Source of the DNA: Xanthobacteraceae bacterium
Lineage (GTDB): Bacteria; Pseudomonadota; Alphaproteobacteria; Rhizobiales; Xanthobacteraceae
Assembly (NCBI GenBank): GCA_030037185.1
Contig: JASHRR010000181.1
Location: forward strand, 1 to 24,939
Direction: 5' to 3'
DNA length: 24,939 nucleotides
Each line of letters starts with the position of its first letter. Within the stretch, counting starts at the first letter, position 1. Below, in pieces: positions 9,256-16,535 of the stretch. Under the pieces are notes generated by a model. The model had not been told where the DNA came from and did not search any database. It worked only from the letters and a program-made list of their open reading frames with translations. A program made the position numbers and the translations under genes.

Positions 9256-10083
9256 CTAGTGCCGATCGCGCCCTGCGATCTCGGCCTGCCACGGGGCAAC
9301 CCGCCGCTCGATCACGCCGATCAGGCCGTTGAGGCCGATCGCCATCACCATCAGCACCACGATCGGCACGAACATGGTGGCGGTGTCGAAATTGTTGGCC
9401 GAGTTGATGATGATGGCGCCAAGCCCCGAGATGGTGGTGAAGAACTCCGCAATCACCATCGCCACCACCGCACGGCCGACCGCGAGACGGATTCCGGCCA
9501 TGATGTAGGGCAGCGTCGCCGGCAGAATAATCCGGCGCAGGATGACGATGTTGGGTGCCACGAATGACTTGCCGACTTCGATCAGGCCTTTCGGCACCGC
9601 GGTGACCCCGAGCCAGGTGTTGATGCAGATCGGGAACACCGACATCAGAAACACCACGGCGGCTTTCACCGCGAAGCCTAGTCCAAGCCACAGCACCAAA
9701 AGCGGCACCAGCGCCACCAGCGGCATCGCGTAGCCGGCCGTCACGTAGATGCCGAGTGCCGCTTCGGCGACACGGTAGCGGCCGATCAGCAGGCCGAGCG
9801 GGACGCCCAACAGAATCGCCAGCCCATAGCCGACCACGAAAGGCCGAAGGCTCTCCGACATCGCAGCCGGCAGCTTGCCGGACTGAACGAGGTCGAAGAA
9901 CGCCACGGCAATCGCGCTCGGGTAGGAACCGAACACCGGATTGATGTCGCGGCCGAACCATTCCCACAGCAAAGTGAGGATGGCAACTGAAGACAGCGTG
10001 ATGACCCATTGCGGTACGCCGCGGCGGGCCTTGGCGGCGTCGCGGTCTGGCGTTTCAATCCTGCTGTCGAGGATTTGCGTCAT
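9256..10083 (-). CDS. ABC transporter permease (SsuC/TauC/NrtB class)
   Basis: Inner-membrane channel subunit of a small-molecule importer, 275 residues. It has about six hydrophobic segments (such as VITLSSVAILTLLWEWF, LAILLGVPLGLLIG and ALVPLLVLWLGLGFAVK). The ATPase-docking EAA loop is EVGKSFVAPNIVILRRIILP, followed by TLPYIMAGIRLAVGRA. This is the BPD_transp_1 permease family as found in sulfonate, taurine and nitrate importers. It is the last gene of the three-gene set, read after the ATPase with a 119-base gap that contains a small hairpin. It has only a weak ribosome site. The substrate is unknown. Confidence 0.93.
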   Translation of the reverse strand: MTQILDSRIETPDRDAAKARRGVPQWVITLSSVAILTLLWEWFGRDINPVFGSYPSAIAVAFFDLVQSGKLPAAMSESLRPFVVGYGLAILLGVPLGLLIGRYRVAEAALGIYVTAGYAMPLVALVPLLVLWLGLGFAVKAAVVFLMSVFPICINTWLGVTAVPKGLIEVGKSFVAPNIVILRRIILPATLPYIMAGIRLAVGRAVVAMVIAEFFTTISGLGAIIINSANNFDTATMFVPIVVLMVMAIGLNGLIGVIERRVAPWQAEIAGRDRH

Positions 10084-10143
10084 CGGCGTTCGTTCTGGTT
10101 AGCGCGCGTTGCGATCATATTGAGAACCATGTTGGCCGGCTTG

Positions 10144-10160
10144 CCCGCGTTCGTCGCGGG
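10144..10160 (-). other. hairpin between ABC ATPase and permease genes
   Basis: CCCGCG-TTCGT-CGCGGG forms a 6-bp stem in the 119-base gap between the two importer genes. No T-tract follows. It may tune relative expression of ATPase and permease or be incidental. Confidence 0.3.
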
Positions 10161-10202
10161 GGGACCTGCGTGTTGATCTCAATCGACGCGCCCGACAACC
10201 GG

Positions 10203-10991
10203 TCAATGCACTGTGGAGGTGTCGGGCGCAGCATGCAGCGCCTGCCACACGTGATAGCGGGTGTCGGCAAATTCCCGGGTGCCGCGCGCGAGTCCGAGAT
10301 CGCCGCGCGGCCGTGGCAGCGGCACCTCCAGCACTTCCTGGATGCGGCCGTCGCGCATGATGACGATGCGGTCGGCGATCAGCACGGCCTCATCGAGATC
10401 GTGGGTGACGAACAGGATGGTCTTACCGGTGCGGGCATGAATCTGCAGCAGTTCATCCTGCATGGTCTCGCGGGTTTGGGCGTCGAGCGCCCCGAATGGC
10501 TCATCCATCAGGAGGACCTTGGGATCGATAGCGAGCGCGCGGGCAATGCCGACGCGCTGCTGCATGCCGCCGGACAGTTGATGGGGGCGGCGATTCCTGG
10601 ACGCGCCAAGGCCGACGAGATCGAGGTATCTTTCTGCGGTGGAGCGCAGCGCGACGCCGTGCGCACCTTTCATTTCGAGGCCGAACATCACGTTCTCAAT
10701 CGCCGTCAACCAGGGCAGGAGCTCGGCATGCTGGAACACCATGCCGCGATCATGACCGCAGCCCTTGACCTCGCGTCCGTCCACCGTCACCCGGCCGGAG
10801 GTGGCAAATTCGAGACCCATGGCGATGCGCAGGGCGGTGGTCTTGCCGCAGCCGGACGGCCCGATCAGGGAGACGATTTCGCCGTCCGCTACCGTGAAGC
10901 TCACCCGCGACAGCGCCTGCACGGTCTGCGTTTCGTTGCCGACCTGCAGCACGAAGCGCTTGGAGACGTCGATCAGGCTCACTTCCCCCAT
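10203..10991 (-). CDS. ABC transporter ATP-binding protein (SsuB/TauB/NrtD class)
   Basis: The nucleotide-hydrolysing subunit of the importer, 262 residues. Visible motifs: Walker A GPSGCGKTT (44-52), Q-loop Gln87 in MVFQHAELLPW, signature LSGGMQQR (139-146), Walker B LLMDEPFGALD (160-170) and switch His197 in VTHDLDEA. This is the nitrate/sulfonate/taurine subfamily. ATG 10991 is preferred because a G-rich ribosome site (GGGGGGAA) lies about 9 bases upstream. The GTG at 11000 would overlap the binding-protein stop codon by 4 bases but would sit directly against that ribosome site. Either way it is tightly coupled to the preceding gene. Confidence 0.95.
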   Translation of the reverse strand: MGEVSLIDVSKRFVLQVGNETQTVQALSRVSFTVADGEIVSLIGPSGCGKTTALRIAMGLEFATSGRVTVDGREVKGCGHDRGMVFQHAELLPWLTAIENVMFGLEMKGAHGVALRSTAERYLDLVGLGASRNRRPHQLSGGMQQRVGIARALAIDPKVLLMDEPFGALDAQTRETMQDELLQIHARTGKTILFVTHDLDEAVLIADRIVIMRDGRIQEVLEVPLPRPRGDLGLARGTREFADTRYHVWQALHAAPDTSTVH

Positions 10992-10996
10992 CGCCT

Positions 10997-11998
10997 TCAC
11001 TTCCCCCCCGCCAGCAGCGCGAGCGCCTCTTGCCGAGCACCTGGGTCGATCATCTTTTCAATATCAGCCGGCCGCGCCAGCGTGCCGGCGCTGACGAGCT
11101 GCTTGTGCATGAATTCAAGCTTGTCGAGCGGGAGCGGCAGTTCGGTTCCGATCACATTCCTGCGCGCTGCCTCGTCGAACACGAAGGCGGGCCGCGGATC
11201 GTCCGCCTTGGCGCCGGTGATCTCACCGGCAACGCGTATGGTGTCGTCGCGATGGCTCATCGCAAAGCGCAGCGCTTCGATCTCTGCTGCCAGGAAGGCG
11301 ACCGCATCGCGATGGCGTTCGCGCAGCGTTTTGCCGGTCATCTGCAGGCAGCCGCGAAGAAAATCGGGCATCGCCTCGGCCGCCGGCATGAGATCACGGA
11401 TGCTGTCGGTCGGGGAAATCGGCACGTACTCGTTGGAGATGACAGCGCCGTCGACCGCGCCCGCCATCAGGGCCTTGTAGCGGTCCGAGTCCGACCCCAT
11501 CGCGGCGAACCGGACTTGTCCGGCCGCAATACCGGCTTTCTGGAACACCGCCCTGGCAAAAATCTCCGGAAAGCTGCCGGGCGTCGACACCGCAACCGAC
11601 TTGCCTTTGAGATCGGCCAGGGAGGCGATGCCGGCACGCACATAGATGCCGTGAGGCGCCGCCAGCCAGTTGCAGCCGACGATCTTGACGTCCGCGCCAC
11701 GCGCGGCCGCCGCCATGGCGCCGCCGGCACCGCCTTCGTAGCTGTCGAGTTCGCCGGCGAGCAGCGCCTTGAGTGCGATCACGTCGGTCTTGAGCTGGAC
11801 AAAATCGAGCTTGAGGCCGAGCTTGCCGGCGAACTCGCGCTTGCTTGCCATGTAAAGGATGCCGGCGTCGCTCTTGGCCTCGATGATGCCGTGGCGCCAC
11901 GTCTTGTGGTCTTGGGCCGACGCGCCCGCCGCGACGCCCACCACCGTCGCCACCGTGGCGGAAAATCGCACCACCCGTGAGCACCTGGCGTGTGCCAT
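10997..11998 (-). CDS. ABC transporter substrate-binding protein (NMT1/SsuA-like), exported
   Basis: Periplasmic solute-binding protein, 333 residues. It starts with a typical Sec signal, MAHARCSRVVRFSATVATVV then GVAAGASAQ, with likely cleavage after ASA. The mature part has the NMT1/OMS1-like layout: an early IIEAKSDAGILYMASKREFA segment, LKALLAGELDSYEGGAGGAM near the ligand cleft, and LADLKGKSVAVSTPGSFPEI, the canonical hinge block of SsuA/ThiY-type proteins. The ATG at 11998 is supported by ACGGAG 8 bases upstream and by the signal peptide, although the frame is open to 12064. It is first in the importer operon and is divergent from the molybdenum hydroxylase pair across 188 bases. An aromatic or heterocyclic acid is a reasonable guess for the ligand, from context only. 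Confidence 0.9.
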   Translation of the reverse strand: MAHARCSRVVRFSATVATVVGVAAGASAQDHKTWRHGIIEAKSDAGILYMASKREFAGKLGLKLDFVQLKTDVIALKALLAGELDSYEGGAGGAMAAAARGADVKIVGCNWLAAPHGIYVRAGIASLADLKGKSVAVSTPGSFPEIFARAVFQKAGIAAGQVRFAAMGSDSDRYKALMAGAVDGAVISNEYVPISPTDSIRDLMPAAEAMPDFLRGCLQMTGKTLRERHRDAVAFLAAEIEALRFAMSHRDDTIRVAGEITGAKADDPRPAFVFDEAARRNVIGTELPLPLDKLEFMHKQLVSAGTLARPADIEKMIDPGARQEALALLAGGK

Positions 11999-12125
11999 TT
12001 GTGCAACTCCGTCATTGCCTCGCGTATCGCTCGGCCCATTTAACGGCCCCAGGCGGGCCGGCACAAGGTCGGATCACCGGCCGCCCCGGCCGCCCGTGAC
12101 GGTTTTTGCGCGCCGTGCCACCCGG

Positions 12126-12154
12126 TTTTCATCCGGCAACGATTCGATTACTCT
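12126..12154 (+). promoter_or_regulatory. weak promoter candidate for the IorAB-like pair
   Basis: TTTTCA, a 17-base spacer and TACTCT lie about 30 bases before the ATG at 12187, inside the 188-base divergent region shared with the importer operon. The match to consensus is modest. No operator dyad stood out. Confidence 0.22.
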
Positions 12155-12186
12155 GCCACACCGTGCCATCGTGGGAAGGAAACATC

Positions 12187-12654
12187 ATGGCCCAGAAATT
12201 CGTCCTCAATGTCAACGGCAAGGACCACACGGTCGATGCCGATCCGGACATGCCGCTGCTGTACGCGCTGCGTAACGACATCGGCCTGAACAATCCCCAT
12301 TTCGGCTGCGGCCTGGCGCAATGCGGCGCGTGCACGGTCCATCTCGATGGCCAGGCGATCCGCTCCTGCGTGACGCCGGTTTCGGCGGTCGGCAATGGTC
12401 GGGTGGTGACGCTCGCCGGCCTCGGCACGCCCGAGAAGCCCCATCCGCTGCAGACCGCCTACGTGGAGGAGCAGGTACCGCAGTGCGGCTACTGCATCAA
12501 CGGCTGGATCATGACGGCCGCTGCCTTCCTGAACGAAAAGAAGAAGCCGACCGAGGCGGACATCAAGGCGGCGCTCGAGGGTTTGAAATGCCGTTGCGGT
12601 ACCCACATGGGCATCCTGCGCGCGGTCAAGCGCGCCGCCGAGATGATGGGTTGA
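12187..12654 (+). CDS. (2Fe-2S)-binding subunit of a molybdenum hydroxylase (isoquinoline 1-oxidoreductase alpha type)
   Basis: Small electron-transfer subunit of a xanthine-oxidase-family enzyme, 155 residues. The plant-type ferredoxin cluster ligands are Cys41, 46 and 49 in FGCGLAQCGACTVHLDG plus Cys61. The second, helical cluster is bound by Cys100 and Cys103 in QCGYCINGWIM and Cys135 and Cys137 in CRCGTHMGI. ATG 12187 follows a good ribosome site (GGAAGGAAA). The large subunit starts 11 bases after its stop. There is no FAD subunit gene, which is the rule for the isoquinoline-oxidoreductase branch. That branch is thought to hand electrons to a cytochrome or other acceptor instead of NAD. 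The symbol iorA would be a family analogy, so it is left blank. Confidence 0.94.
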   Translation: MAQKFVLNVNGKDHTVDADPDMPLLYALRNDIGLNNPHFGCGLAQCGACTVHLDGQAIRSCVTPVSAVGNGRVVTLAGLGTPEKPHPLQTAYVEEQVPQCGYCINGWIMTAAAFLNEKKKPTEADIKAALEGLKCRCGTHMGILRAVKRAAEMMG

Positions 12655-12665
12655 GGGAGGACGCC

Positions 12666-14966
12666 ATGACGAAATTTGAACCTGCCGCCGTCTCCCGCCG
12701 CGCCATGCTCAGGTCGGGCGGCGCGCTCGTCGTCTCGATCGGCATGCCGGTCAGCATCGATGTGGTGCTGGCGGTGAGTGAAGCGCACGCCCAAGCGGCG
12801 GGCCAATTTGCGCTGGCGGTCAAGCCACCGCTGACGCCGGACCAGCTTTCATCCTACATCGCCGTCAACGCCAATGGCACTGTCGCGGCCTATTTCGGCA
12901 AGATGGACATGGGCCACGGCCTGCATGCGGCGATCGGCCAGATGATTGCCGAAGAGCTCGACGTCCCGTTCGGCGCCGTGAAGGTCTACATGGGCGATAC
13001 CGCCACCAGCGTTCATCAGGGCGGCGCATCGGGCTCGACGGGCATTCAGCTGGGCGGCAAGCAGATGCGCATGGCGGCGGCCGAAGCGCGCCGGGTGCTG
13101 GTCGAGATGGCAGCCGACCGGCTGCTTGTGCCGGTGGACCAGCTCACCGTGGCCGATGGCGTTGTGCAGTCGACAGCCGATCGCGCCAAGAGGGTGTCCT
13201 ATGGGGAGCTGATCGGCGGACGCTATTTCAACGTCCCGCTGGCGTGGAACAAGCAATACGGCAACGCGCTTTATGCCCCCGGCAAGGCGCAGCCGAAGAA
13301 GCCGAGCGAGTACAAAATCGTCGGCAGGCCGATCAGGCGCGAGGACGTGGCGCCGAAGGTGTTCGCGCAGGAGGACTTCTGCACCGACGTCAAGCTGCCC
13401 GGCATGGTGCATGGGCGCATGCTGCGTCCGCCGGTCGCCGGCAGCGTGCCGGTGGCGATCGACGACAGCTCCATCAAGGACATCCCGGGTGCGCGGGTGG
13501 TGTGGGAGAAAGGCTTCCTCGGGGTGGTGGCGGATCGCGAATGGGATGCCATCCAGGCTATGCAGAAGCTCAAGGTGGCATGGTCGCAGGCGGCCCCGCC
13601 GTTCCCGCCCCAGGCGTCGCTGTATGATCACATCGGCAAGTCGGCGGTGCGCAAACGCGTGGTCGAAAAAGAGAACGGCAATGTAGACGCCGCTTTCACG
13701 TCTGCCGCCAAGGTGATCGAGGCGGAGTATGAGTGGCCGTTCCAGTCGCATGCCGGGATGGGGCCCGCCTGCGCGCTGGTGGAGGTCAAGGACGGCTTTG
13801 CGACATGTTACACCGGCAGCCAGAAGTCCCACTTCGTCCAGGCCGGTATCGCGGCCACGCTCGCACTGCCGCTGGAAAAGGTTCATGTCGTGTGGATGAC
13901 GGGCCCGGGCAGTTACGGCCGCAACGACGCCGACGACTGCGCCATGGATGCCGCGGTGCTGTCCAAGGCGGTCGGCAGACCGGTGCGGCTGCAGTACATG
14001 CGCGAACAGGGAACCGGCTGGGATCCCAAGGGCCCGGCGTCGATCCATAAGGCGCGCATGGCCTTCGACGCGGCCGGCAACATCACGGCCTACGAGTTCA
14101 CCAGCAAGGGCTTCTCGCGGATCGACGTCGACACCAACGGCGGCAAGCCGCAGGATACGCTGGCAGGCCAAACCCGCGGCGTCGAATTGCATTCCGGCGA
14201 CGGCTTCGGCGTGCCGGCCGAGTCCTATGAGTTCGCCAACAAGCGGCTCGCCTGGGAGACCATTGCGCCCCTGCTCGACCGCGCTTCGCCGCTGCGCTCA
14301 TCGCACTTGCGCGACCCGGTCGGCCCGCAGATCCATTTCGCAAGCGAATCCTTCATGGACGAGGTAGCAGCAGCGCTTGATCTCGACCCGATCGAGTTCC
14401 GGCTCAGGCACCTCAAGGAGGCACGCGACATCGCCGTCATCAAGGCGGCGGCCGAGAAGTTCGGCTGGCAGCCCCGTCGCTCGCCGCAGCGCCAGACCGG
14501 CGTGAAGGTGAGCGGCCGCGGCATCGCCTATGCGCAGCGCAACGGCACGCGCGTGGCGGTGATCGCCGAGGTCGAGGTGGATCGCTCATCCGGCAAGATC
14601 TATGCGCGGCGCTTTGTGGTCGCTCATGACTGCGGTCAGATCATCAACCCGGACGGCCTTGCCAAGTGCATTGAGGGCAACATCGTGCAGGGCATCAGCC
14701 GCACCCTGTGGGAGGAGGTCAAGTTCAGCGATAAGGCGGTCACCACGGTGGACTGGATCAGCTACCCGATCCTCGACATCACTGAGACGCCCTCGAGCAT
14801 CGAGACGGTGCTGATCGACCATCCGGAAATCGCGCCGTCGGGCGCCGGCGAGCCGTCGATCCGGCCGGTCGCCGCCGCAATCGCCAACGCGATCTTCGAT
14901 GCCACGGGCGTGCGCATGCGCCGGGTGCCGTTCTCCCCCGACCGCGTCAAGCAGGCAATGGCCTGA
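12666..14966 (+). CDS. molybdopterin-binding large subunit, isoquinoline 1-oxidoreductase beta type, Tat-exported
   Basis: Catalytic subunit, 766 residues, using a molybdenum-molybdopterin-cytosine-dinucleotide cofactor to hydroxylate an N-heteroaromatic ring or oxidise an aldehyde. The N-terminus has a twin-arginine leader, SRRAMLRSGG followed by a hydrophobic stretch and AHAQAAG, so the complex probably functions in the periplasm. Visible family segments: GKMDMGHGLHAAIGQMIAEE, GGASGSTGIQLGG, FQSHAGMGPACALVEV, VVWMTGPGSYGRNDADDC, VVAHDCGQIINPDG, IEGNIVQGISRTLWEE and the active-site glutamate Glu729 in SGAGEPSIRP. The order matches fused two-part IorB-like proteins. Start ATG 12666 has GGGAGG 6 bases upstream. 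A strong terminator follows. Homologues include isoquinoline oxidoreductase and membrane aldehyde dehydrogenases; the substrate is unresolved. Confidence 0.93.
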   Translation: MTKFEPAAVSRRAMLRSGGALVVSIGMPVSIDVVLAVSEAHAQAAGQFALAVKPPLTPDQLSSYIAVNANGTVAAYFGKMDMGHGLHAAIGQMIAEELDVPFGAVKVYMGDTATSVHQGGASGSTGIQLGGKQMRMAAAEARRVLVEMAADRLLVPVDQLTVADGVVQSTADRAKRVSYGELIGGRYFNVPLAWNKQYGNALYAPGKAQPKKPSEYKIVGRPIRREDVAPKVFAQEDFCTDVKLPGMVHGRMLRPPVAGSVPVAIDDSSIKDIPGARVVWEKGFLGVVADREWDAIQAMQKLKVAWSQAAPPFPPQASLYDHIGKSAVRKRVVEKENGNVDAAFTSAAKVIEAEYEWPFQSHAGMGPACALVEVKDGFATCYTGSQKSHFVQAGIAATLALPLEKVHVVWMTGPGSYGRNDADDCAMDAAVLSKAVGRPVRLQYMREQGTGWDPKGPASIHKARMAFDAAGNITAYEFTSKGFSRIDVDTNGGKPQDTLAGQTRGVELHSGDGFGVPAESYEFANKRLAWETIAPLLDRASPLRSSHLRDPVGPQIHFASESFMDEVAAALDLDPIEFRLRHLKEARDIAVIKAAAEKFGWQPRRSPQRQTGVKVSGRGIAYAQRNGTRVAVIAEVEVDRSSGKIYARRFVVAHDCGQIINPDGLAKCIEGNIVQGISRTLWEEVKFSDKAVTTVDWISYPILDITETPSSIETVLIDHPEIAPSGAGEPSIRPVAAAIANAIFDATGVRMRRVPFSPDRVKQAMA

Positions 14967-14991
14967 TCGCTCACGCCGCACCACGCAAACA

Positions 14992-15017
14992 GGGCCGGCC
15001 CTGCAGGCCGGCCCTTT
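14992..15017 (+). terminator. intrinsic terminator after the IorAB-like pair
   Basis: A perfect 9-bp stem GGGCCGGCC / GGCCGGCCC with the 5-base loop CTGCA, followed by TTTCATT, 26 bases past the stop codon. The very GC-rich stem and T-rich tail make this the clearest terminator in the window. Confidence 0.85.
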
Positions 15018-15230
15018 CATTAATGCCGAGCATCTTGCAGGTGGAACTCCTCTATCGCGCGCGATGGCGGCGAAGAATGAGTGAAGCGCAAGGGCGTCGA
15101 CGCGGGGCAGGCCCTCAACGAAGCGTGGAGCGGCCTGACCAGGATGGATGACGAGGCCGCGGGCAACGGAAGTCCACCAAGGGCCGGGCGGTAAATCCGG
15201 CAGGCGTCTTCGAAGGATGCCCGTTGCGTT
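15018..15230. other. gap without a credible gene
   Basis: Between the terminator and the pyrF promoter candidate. Short open frames occur on both strands, but none has a ribosome site or recognisable product, and I see no repeats or mobile-element ends. Confidence 0.5.
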
Positions 15231-15259
15231 TTGACGGCAGCGGACCGATCCGCTACAGG
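15231..15259 (+). promoter_or_regulatory. candidate sigma-70-type promoter for the pyrF leader
   Basis: TTGACG (15231-15236), exactly 17 bases, then TACAGG (15254-15259). This is a good match to alphaproteobacterial housekeeping promoters, where TTGAC is the best-conserved part. Transcription would start near 15266, giving a leader of about 300 bases before pyrF. Confidence 0.5.
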
Positions 15260-15265
15260 TCGCGC

Positions 15266-15472
15266 ATGGCAACGCGCACGGAGGTCCCGTGCCGGGGCGG
15301 CGTCGGCCTGACAATCTGAGCCGCGCTCGACGAGGACCGCAGACCTCGGGCGCTTCCTCAACTGCGGGAGTAACGAAGGCCGCAGACCTGGCGGTTGGTC
15401 CGAAACGGGCCTTCGTTCCCCGCCCGCGCCGCGGCGGCCGGGACTCCCGGTCCCGAGCAAAAGGAGCAAAGG
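15266..15472 (+). promoter_or_regulatory. structured 5' leader of pyrF with competing stem-loops
   Basis: Inverted repeats are dense here. GCACGG/CCGTGC forms 15276-15292. CGAGG/CCTCG forms about 15331-15347. AACGAAGGCC (15372-15381) pairs with GGCCTTCGTT (15409-15418). GGGAC/GTCCC forms 15440-15454. A direct repeat CCGCAGACCT occurs at 15337-15346 and 15380-15389, and between the copies lies CTGCGG (15362-15367), which can pair with either. Pairing with the second copy also conflicts with the AACGAAGGCC stem, so at least two folds exclude each other. I do not recognise a known riboswitch class. The segment could instead be a small RNA that ends at the downstream terminator. Confidence 0.5.
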
Positions 15473-15565
15473 ATGTTTGTTGGTTCAACCGAGGCAAAAC
15501 CGGCTGCGCCGGTTGCTGATTTGCGCTATCGGCTCCCGCCGACAATCGCCAGCGGGAGTTTTTGA
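15473..15565 (+). CDS. 30-codon leader ORF translationally linked to pyrF
   Basis: A short ORF beginning [16 protein letters not shown] and ending PPTIASGSF, with a strong ribosome site (AAAGGAGC) 8 bases upstream. Its TGA stop (15563-15565) overlaps the pyrF ATG (15565) by one base. The product has no recognised domain or membrane segment. Inside it a 7-bp hairpin AACCGGC-TGC-GCCGGTT lies at 15498-15514, and its last codons form the terminator-like hairpin described next. It looks like a leader peptide or coupling ORF rather than a functional protein, although a small conserved protein is not excluded. Confidence 0.55.
   Translation: MFVGSTEAKPAAPVADLRYRLPPTIASGSF
15533..15563 (+). terminator. 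terminator-like hairpin overlapping the pyrF ribosome site (putative attenuator)
   Basis: CTCCCGC (15533-15539) pairs perfectly with GCGGGAG (15552-15558) across a 12-base loop, followed at once by TTTTT (15559-15563). The right arm includes GGGAG, the pyrF ribosome site, and the T-tract holds the first base of the leader ORF's stop codon. When folded it should both end transcription and hide the ribosome site. A ribosome finishing the leader ORF would melt it. Confidence 0.6.
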
Positions 15566-16320
15566 TGCGAGATGGCGAGAACGGCTGTTCACGCGAAGTC
15601 GATTCTGCCGTTGTCGAGCGGGCAAGAGAAAAACTCATCGTTGCCCTCGACTATTGGGACATCAACGATGCGACCCGGCTGGTGGAGGACTTGGGTGATG
15701 AGGTTTCGTTCTACAAAGTTGGCCTTGGCCTTCAACTTGCGGGCGGCGATGCTCTCGCCAGAAGGCTGATCCAGCAAGGCAAGCGGGTTTTCCTTGATTA
15801 CAAATACCTCGACATCGGAGAAACCATCAAGACCGCGGTGAGGCGGGCGGCGGAGCTGGGGGCGGATTTCTTGACCGTCCACGGGGTCGGCGGGATCTTG
15901 CGGGCAGCCGCGGAAGGAAGAGGCGCCTCTCGCCTGAAGCTGCTGTGCGTGACCGTCCTCACAAGCATGGACGCTGACGACATCAAGGAAATGGGGTTTC
16001 AATGCGACGTCGAGGAGCTGGTGCTGGCGCGCACAAAGAAGGCTCTCGATGCCGGCGTTGACGGCGTCGTCGCATCGGCGCGCGAAGCGGCCGCGATCAG
16101 GAAGCAGACGGGCAACAAGCTGACGATCGTGTCGCCGGGAATTCGTCCTCAAGATGGCACGCGCGACGATCAGAAGCGCGTTGCGACGCCGGGCGGGGCT
16201 ATTCGCGCGGGCGCCGATTATCTGGTGATAGGCCGCCCGGTCACGCGCGCCGCCGATCCGCGGCGGGCCGCCGGAGATATCATTTCAGAAATGGCTGCAG
16301 CCCTCGCCGGCTCCAACTGA
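15565..16320 (+). CDS. pyrF: orotidine 5'-phosphate decarboxylase
   Basis: Decarboxylates OMP to UMP, the last step of de novo pyrimidine synthesis; cytoplasmic, 251 residues. The catalytic array is present: Asp29 in IVALDYWD, Lys51 in FYKVGLGL, Asp78-Lys80-Asp83 in [13 protein letters not shown], and phosphate-binding residues in [10 protein letters not shown] and [12 protein letters not shown] (Arg224). The DYKYLDIGE block differs from the common DLKFHDIPN form, so this is a divergent member of the family. Start ATG 15565 uses GGGAG 6 bases upstream. A TTG one codon earlier is the only close alternative. Expression is probably controlled by the leader ORF and hairpin directly upstream. A 215-base gap follows, with no clear terminator. 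Confidence 0.93.
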   Translation: MRDGENGCSREVDSAVVERAREKLIVALDYWDINDATRLVEDLGDEVSFYKVGLGLQLAGGDALARRLIQQGKRVFLDYKYLDIGETIKTAVRRAAELGADFLTVHGVGGILRAAAEGRGASRLKLLCVTVLTSMDADDIKEMGFQCDVEELVLARTKKALDAGVDGVVASAREAAAIRKQTGNKLTIVSPGIRPQDGTRDDQKRVATPGGAIRAGADYLVIGRPVTRAADPRRAAGDIISEMAAALAGSN

Positions 16321-16380
16321 TCGGATGTATCCTTGTCGGCTTCGGCTGCGGGTCGCCGCACCTTTCGCGTCACCCCTCAG

Positions 16381-16393
16381 CCCATCGGATGGG
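16381..16393. promoter_or_regulatory. 13-bp dyad upstream of the first Gfo/Idh/MocA gene
   Basis: CCCATC-G-GATGGG is a perfect dyad about 145 bases upstream of the GTG start at 16536, in the gap after pyrF. A one-base centre cannot form a hairpin, so if real it would be a protein-binding site. There is no other support. Confidence 0.2.
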
Positions 16394-16535
16394 GGCCGGG
16401 ACAATGCGGCCGTCATCAAACGGCAGGATCGCGCGCGGCATCGAGCGGAGACAGCGGCCTGAGCTCCTTTGACTCTCGCGTTCAACCCTTCAAAATCCCA
16501 GCAGACACATCGGCCGCGAAGATGAGGAGCAGTCA

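Noticed and set aside
10080..10130. 16-residue ORF on - overlapping the permease start by four bases (ATGA)
   Set aside because: No ribosome site and too short to separate from chance; the overlap alone is weak evidence of coupling.
10170..11480. A 436-codon open frame on + across the ABC ATPase and binding-protein genes
   Set aside because: Spans two convincing minus-strand genes and has no recognisable domain; shadow frame.
12321..12665. Upstream extension of the molybdopterin subunit frame
   Set aside because: It overlaps the (2Fe-2S) subunit gene in another frame. The ATG at 12666 has a good ribosome site and begins a Tat leader.
15020..15469. Open frame on - upstream of pyrF
   Set aside because: No ribosome site or homology; it overlaps the pyrF promoter candidate and structured leader.
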